In this document: in pieces, positions 5,152 to 6,259 of the stretch | Numbering within the stretch: the first letter of the stretch is position 1 | Layout: each line of letters opens with the position of its first letter | Assembly (NCBI GenBank): GCA_007116965.1 | Contig: SKHJ01000046.1 | Coordinates: 1 to 6,259 of the forward strand | Direction: 5' to 3' | Source: Candidatus Kaiserbacteria bacterium | Lineage (GTDB): Bacteria; Patescibacteriota; Minisyncoccia; Phycocordibacterales; UBA918 | Length of the DNA: 6,259 nt | Position numbers and translations under genes: made by a program | Notes under the pieces: generated by a model | The model's input: the letters and a program-made list of their open reading frames with translations, nothing else | Databases searched by the model: none | What the model was told of the DNA's origin: nothing

Positions 5152-5751
5152 TTATGATTTTGTTTTAGCAAGTATATCGCTGATAATAGTGTCAATATGC
5201 TGTTTGGCTTGGTCAAGGTGACCATTGAGATTTTCGACTACAAAATCAGCCTCTGTCGCAAATTGTATTTCCTGTTCGTAGCGTTGTTGGCGGTGCATCA
5301 ACTCCTCCTCGCTGATAGGAGCGCGTTGTTGGATCCTGACCTTCATATCCTCCCATGGCCCAGCCGTGATAAAAATAATAGAGAGCGAATCAGCTGGCAA
5401 TAGCGCTTTAATTGCACGCACACCCTTGATTTCCACTTCACGTACCACCACCTCACCTCGCTCAAGCCGATCAATAATCTCTGCTTTTAGCGTGCCGTAA
5501 TAACGACCACCATCCTGTTGTATCCACTCTAGAAAATCACCTGCATCGATCCGACGTTGAAATTCCTCAACAGTTAGGAAATAATAATTCTCTCCATCGA
5601 CCTCACCTGGACGAATTGGACGTGAGGTGCAGGAGACAGCGTAGCGCAATTCAGGGTGTGTCTCTTTTAAGTGACGCAACAGCGTACCCTTACCCCCGCC
5701 CGGCACTGATACCAACAAGATCAGATGGCCAGGGTATGTATTTTTTGTCAT
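5152..5751 (-). CDS. gmk: Guanylate kinase
   Basis: Converts GMP (and dGMP) to GDP with ATP; 199 residues, normal for the family. Features in order: a P-loop SVPGGGKGT (15-23), the GMP-binding block SCTSRPIRPGEVDGENYYF (40-58), GDFLEWIQQDGGRYYGT (71-87), VEIKG (106-110) where most family members have a DxxG-type motif, and the lid helix RAPISEEELMHR (143-154). The P-loop is atypical: the first Gly is Ser and the residue after Lys is Gly (GKGT, as in adenylate kinases) rather than Ser. It is first in the gmk-adk-map group and diverges from cmk. Its ATG is preceded by AAGG only 2 nt away, too close for a standard ribosome site, while an extended -10 lies 9 nt upstream. Confidence 0.93.
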   Translation of the reverse strand: MTKNTYPGHLILLVSVPGGGKGTLLRHLKETHPELRYAVSCTSRPIRPGEVDGENYYFLTVEEFQRRIDAGDFLEWIQQDGGRYYGTLKAEIIDRLERGEVVVREVEIKGVRAIKALLPADSLSIIFITAGPWEDMKVRIQQRAPISEEELMHRQQRYEQEIQFATEADFVVENLNGHLDQAKQHIDTIISDILAKTKS

Positions 5752-5760
5752 AACCTTAGG

Positions 5761-5789
5761 AGGGTAGCAAGTTTATGAGGTTTGCGCAA
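5761..5789 (-). promoter_or_regulatory. Extended -10 promoter of gmk-adk-map
   Basis: On the minus strand TTGCGC (5789-5784), a 17-nt spacer and TACCCT (5766-5761) preceded by TG (5769-5768) form an extended -10 promoter. The hexamer ends 9 nt before the ATG at 5751, so the leader would be only a few nucleotides. Its -35 lies inside the 8-bp palindrome TTGCGCAA (5782-5789), between this promoter and the divergent cmk promoter. Confidence 0.5.
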
Positions 5790-5804
5790 CAGCCAATATG
5801 ACCG

Positions 5805-5813
5805 TGGTATGCT
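5805..5813 (+). promoter_or_regulatory. Extended -10 promoter of cmk
   Basis: TGGTATGCT is a TG-n-hexamer extended -10, and TATGCT matches the consensus at 4 of 6. The hexamer ends 8 nt before ATG 5822, placing +1 at about 5820, within two bases of the start codon. The best -35-like sequence (TTGCGC, 5782-5787) is 20 nt away, too far for normal use, which is tolerable for an extended -10. Confidence 0.5.
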
Positions 5814-5821
5814 AGTAGCAA

Positions 5822-6259
5822 ATGATCAAAAAGCACATCATCTCAATCTCAGGAAAACCAGGCAGCGGTAAATCATCCACAGCTGACCGAGTAGCTGAAC
5901 TACTTGGCTACACCCACTACTCTTCTGGTTCATTGGTACGCCGAATCCTTGAAGAATCCGGTTTGACCTTGGCTGAATATAATCGGCAGGCTAAAAGCGA
6001 CCACGCGCTTGATGTCCGCATTGATCAGGCACTACGTGACTTACGTGATAAGGAGGATATCGTGATCGACTCACGCTTAGGTTTCTACTGGATACCAGAG
6101 TCGTTCAAAGTCTACCTAGAGCTAGATATCGACGTCGCCACCGCTCGGATCTTCAGCGATGTCGGCCAACACAAGAAACAGCGTGTGACCGAGATTACCG
6201 AGCAGGCCAACCTGGCCTCTGCCTCGGAATCAGTACGAGCTCGAATGCTGGAAGAACAA
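5822..6259 (+). CDS. cmk: Cytidylate kinase, archaeal type (3' end missing)
   Basis: P-loop kinase predicted to phosphorylate CMP and dCMP. The frame is open for 146 codons and leaves the window. The P-loop is GKPGSGKSS (11-19). The NMP-site segment SGSLVRRI (35-42), the LTLAEYNRQAKSD stretch (48-60) and IDSRLGF (82-88) follow the pattern of archaeal-type CMP kinases (SGDxFR, LEEFNxxAExD, xEGRLAG). Differences are SGS for SGD and DSR for EGR. Bacterial-type Cmk has a different layout and an added domain. ATG 5822 begins right before the conserved beta strand (IISISG), so the start is secure although no Shine-Dalgarno is present. It diverges from gmk across 70 nt. Another NMP kinase specificity remains possible. 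Confidence 0.82.
   Translation, partial: MIKKHIISISGKPGSGKSSTADRVAELLGYTHYSSGSLVRRILEESGLTLAEYNRQAKSDHALDVRIDQALRDLRDKEDIVIDSRLGFYWIPESFKVYLELDIDVATARIFSDVGQHKKQRVTEITEQANLASASESVRARMLEEQ

Noticed and set aside
5775..5801. Eight-codon plus-strand leader ORF (MRFAQQPI) after AGGAGGG, upstream of cmk
   Set aside because: The AGGAGGG is the complement of the gmk -10 region, the predicted cmk transcript begins after the ORF, and no promoter upstream of it is visible.
1..6259. CRISPR array, insertion sequence, attachment site or phage genes
   Set aside because: No repeated spacer-like units, transposase motifs or long terminal repeats were found; all sizeable genes are core functions except one membrane protein.

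Overview
This is a window of core housekeeping genes, most likely from a Patescibacteria (CPR, Parcubacteria-like) genome. The evidence is the MARVKGG-type L20, a short-lid adenylate kinase, an enlarged nucleoside diphosphate kinase of the CPR kind, an archaeal-type cytidylate kinase, compact spacing, and almost no Shine-Dalgarno motifs before the starts. The lineage is inferred from protein features, not from a 16S rRNA. Base composition looks close to half GC and even throughout. I see no insertion sequence, CRISPR array, tRNA, rRNA or phage gene.

Layout. Positions 1-43 hold the last 13 codons of an unidentified plus-strand gene. A near-consensus promoter (64-92) then drives rpmI (L35, 131-322) and rplT (L20, 387-731). 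A perfect 12-bp hairpin (732-761) separates rplT from a convergent minus-strand pair: a polytopic membrane protein of unknown function (769-1413), lying 9 nt downstream of a beta-CASP metallo-beta-lactamase RNase (1423-2799). A second perfect 12-bp hairpin (2820-2848) with A- and T-rich flanks lies just upstream of the RNase. Next comes a 227-nt stretch without a gene (2849-3075), which contains a small stem-loop and possibly a short RNA. Then follow minus-strand ndk (3076-3684), with its own promoter at 3721-3748, and a tight minus-strand group gmk (5152-5751), adk (4531-5139) and map (3771-4547). A 3'-truncated archaeal-type cmk (5822-6259) diverges from gmk.

How the genes work together. 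gmk, adk and cmk make GDP, ADP and CDP from the monophosphates, and ndk raises diphosphates to triphosphates, so the right half is close to a complete NMP-to-NTP module. This fits a cell that scavenges nucleotides. map removes the initiator methionine from new proteins and L35/L20 build the 50S subunit. The beta-CASP RNase would return nucleotides from RNA.

The most interesting signals are regulatory. gmk, cmk and the RNase each have an extended -10 of the form TGnTAnnCT placed 8-9 nt before the ATG, which predicts nearly leaderless mRNAs. rpmI and ndk instead have full -35/-10 promoters sharing TACGCTATA and leaders of about 30 nt. I did not find a clearly new biological system here; the RNase plus membrane-protein pair and the possible small RNA are the least explained parts.
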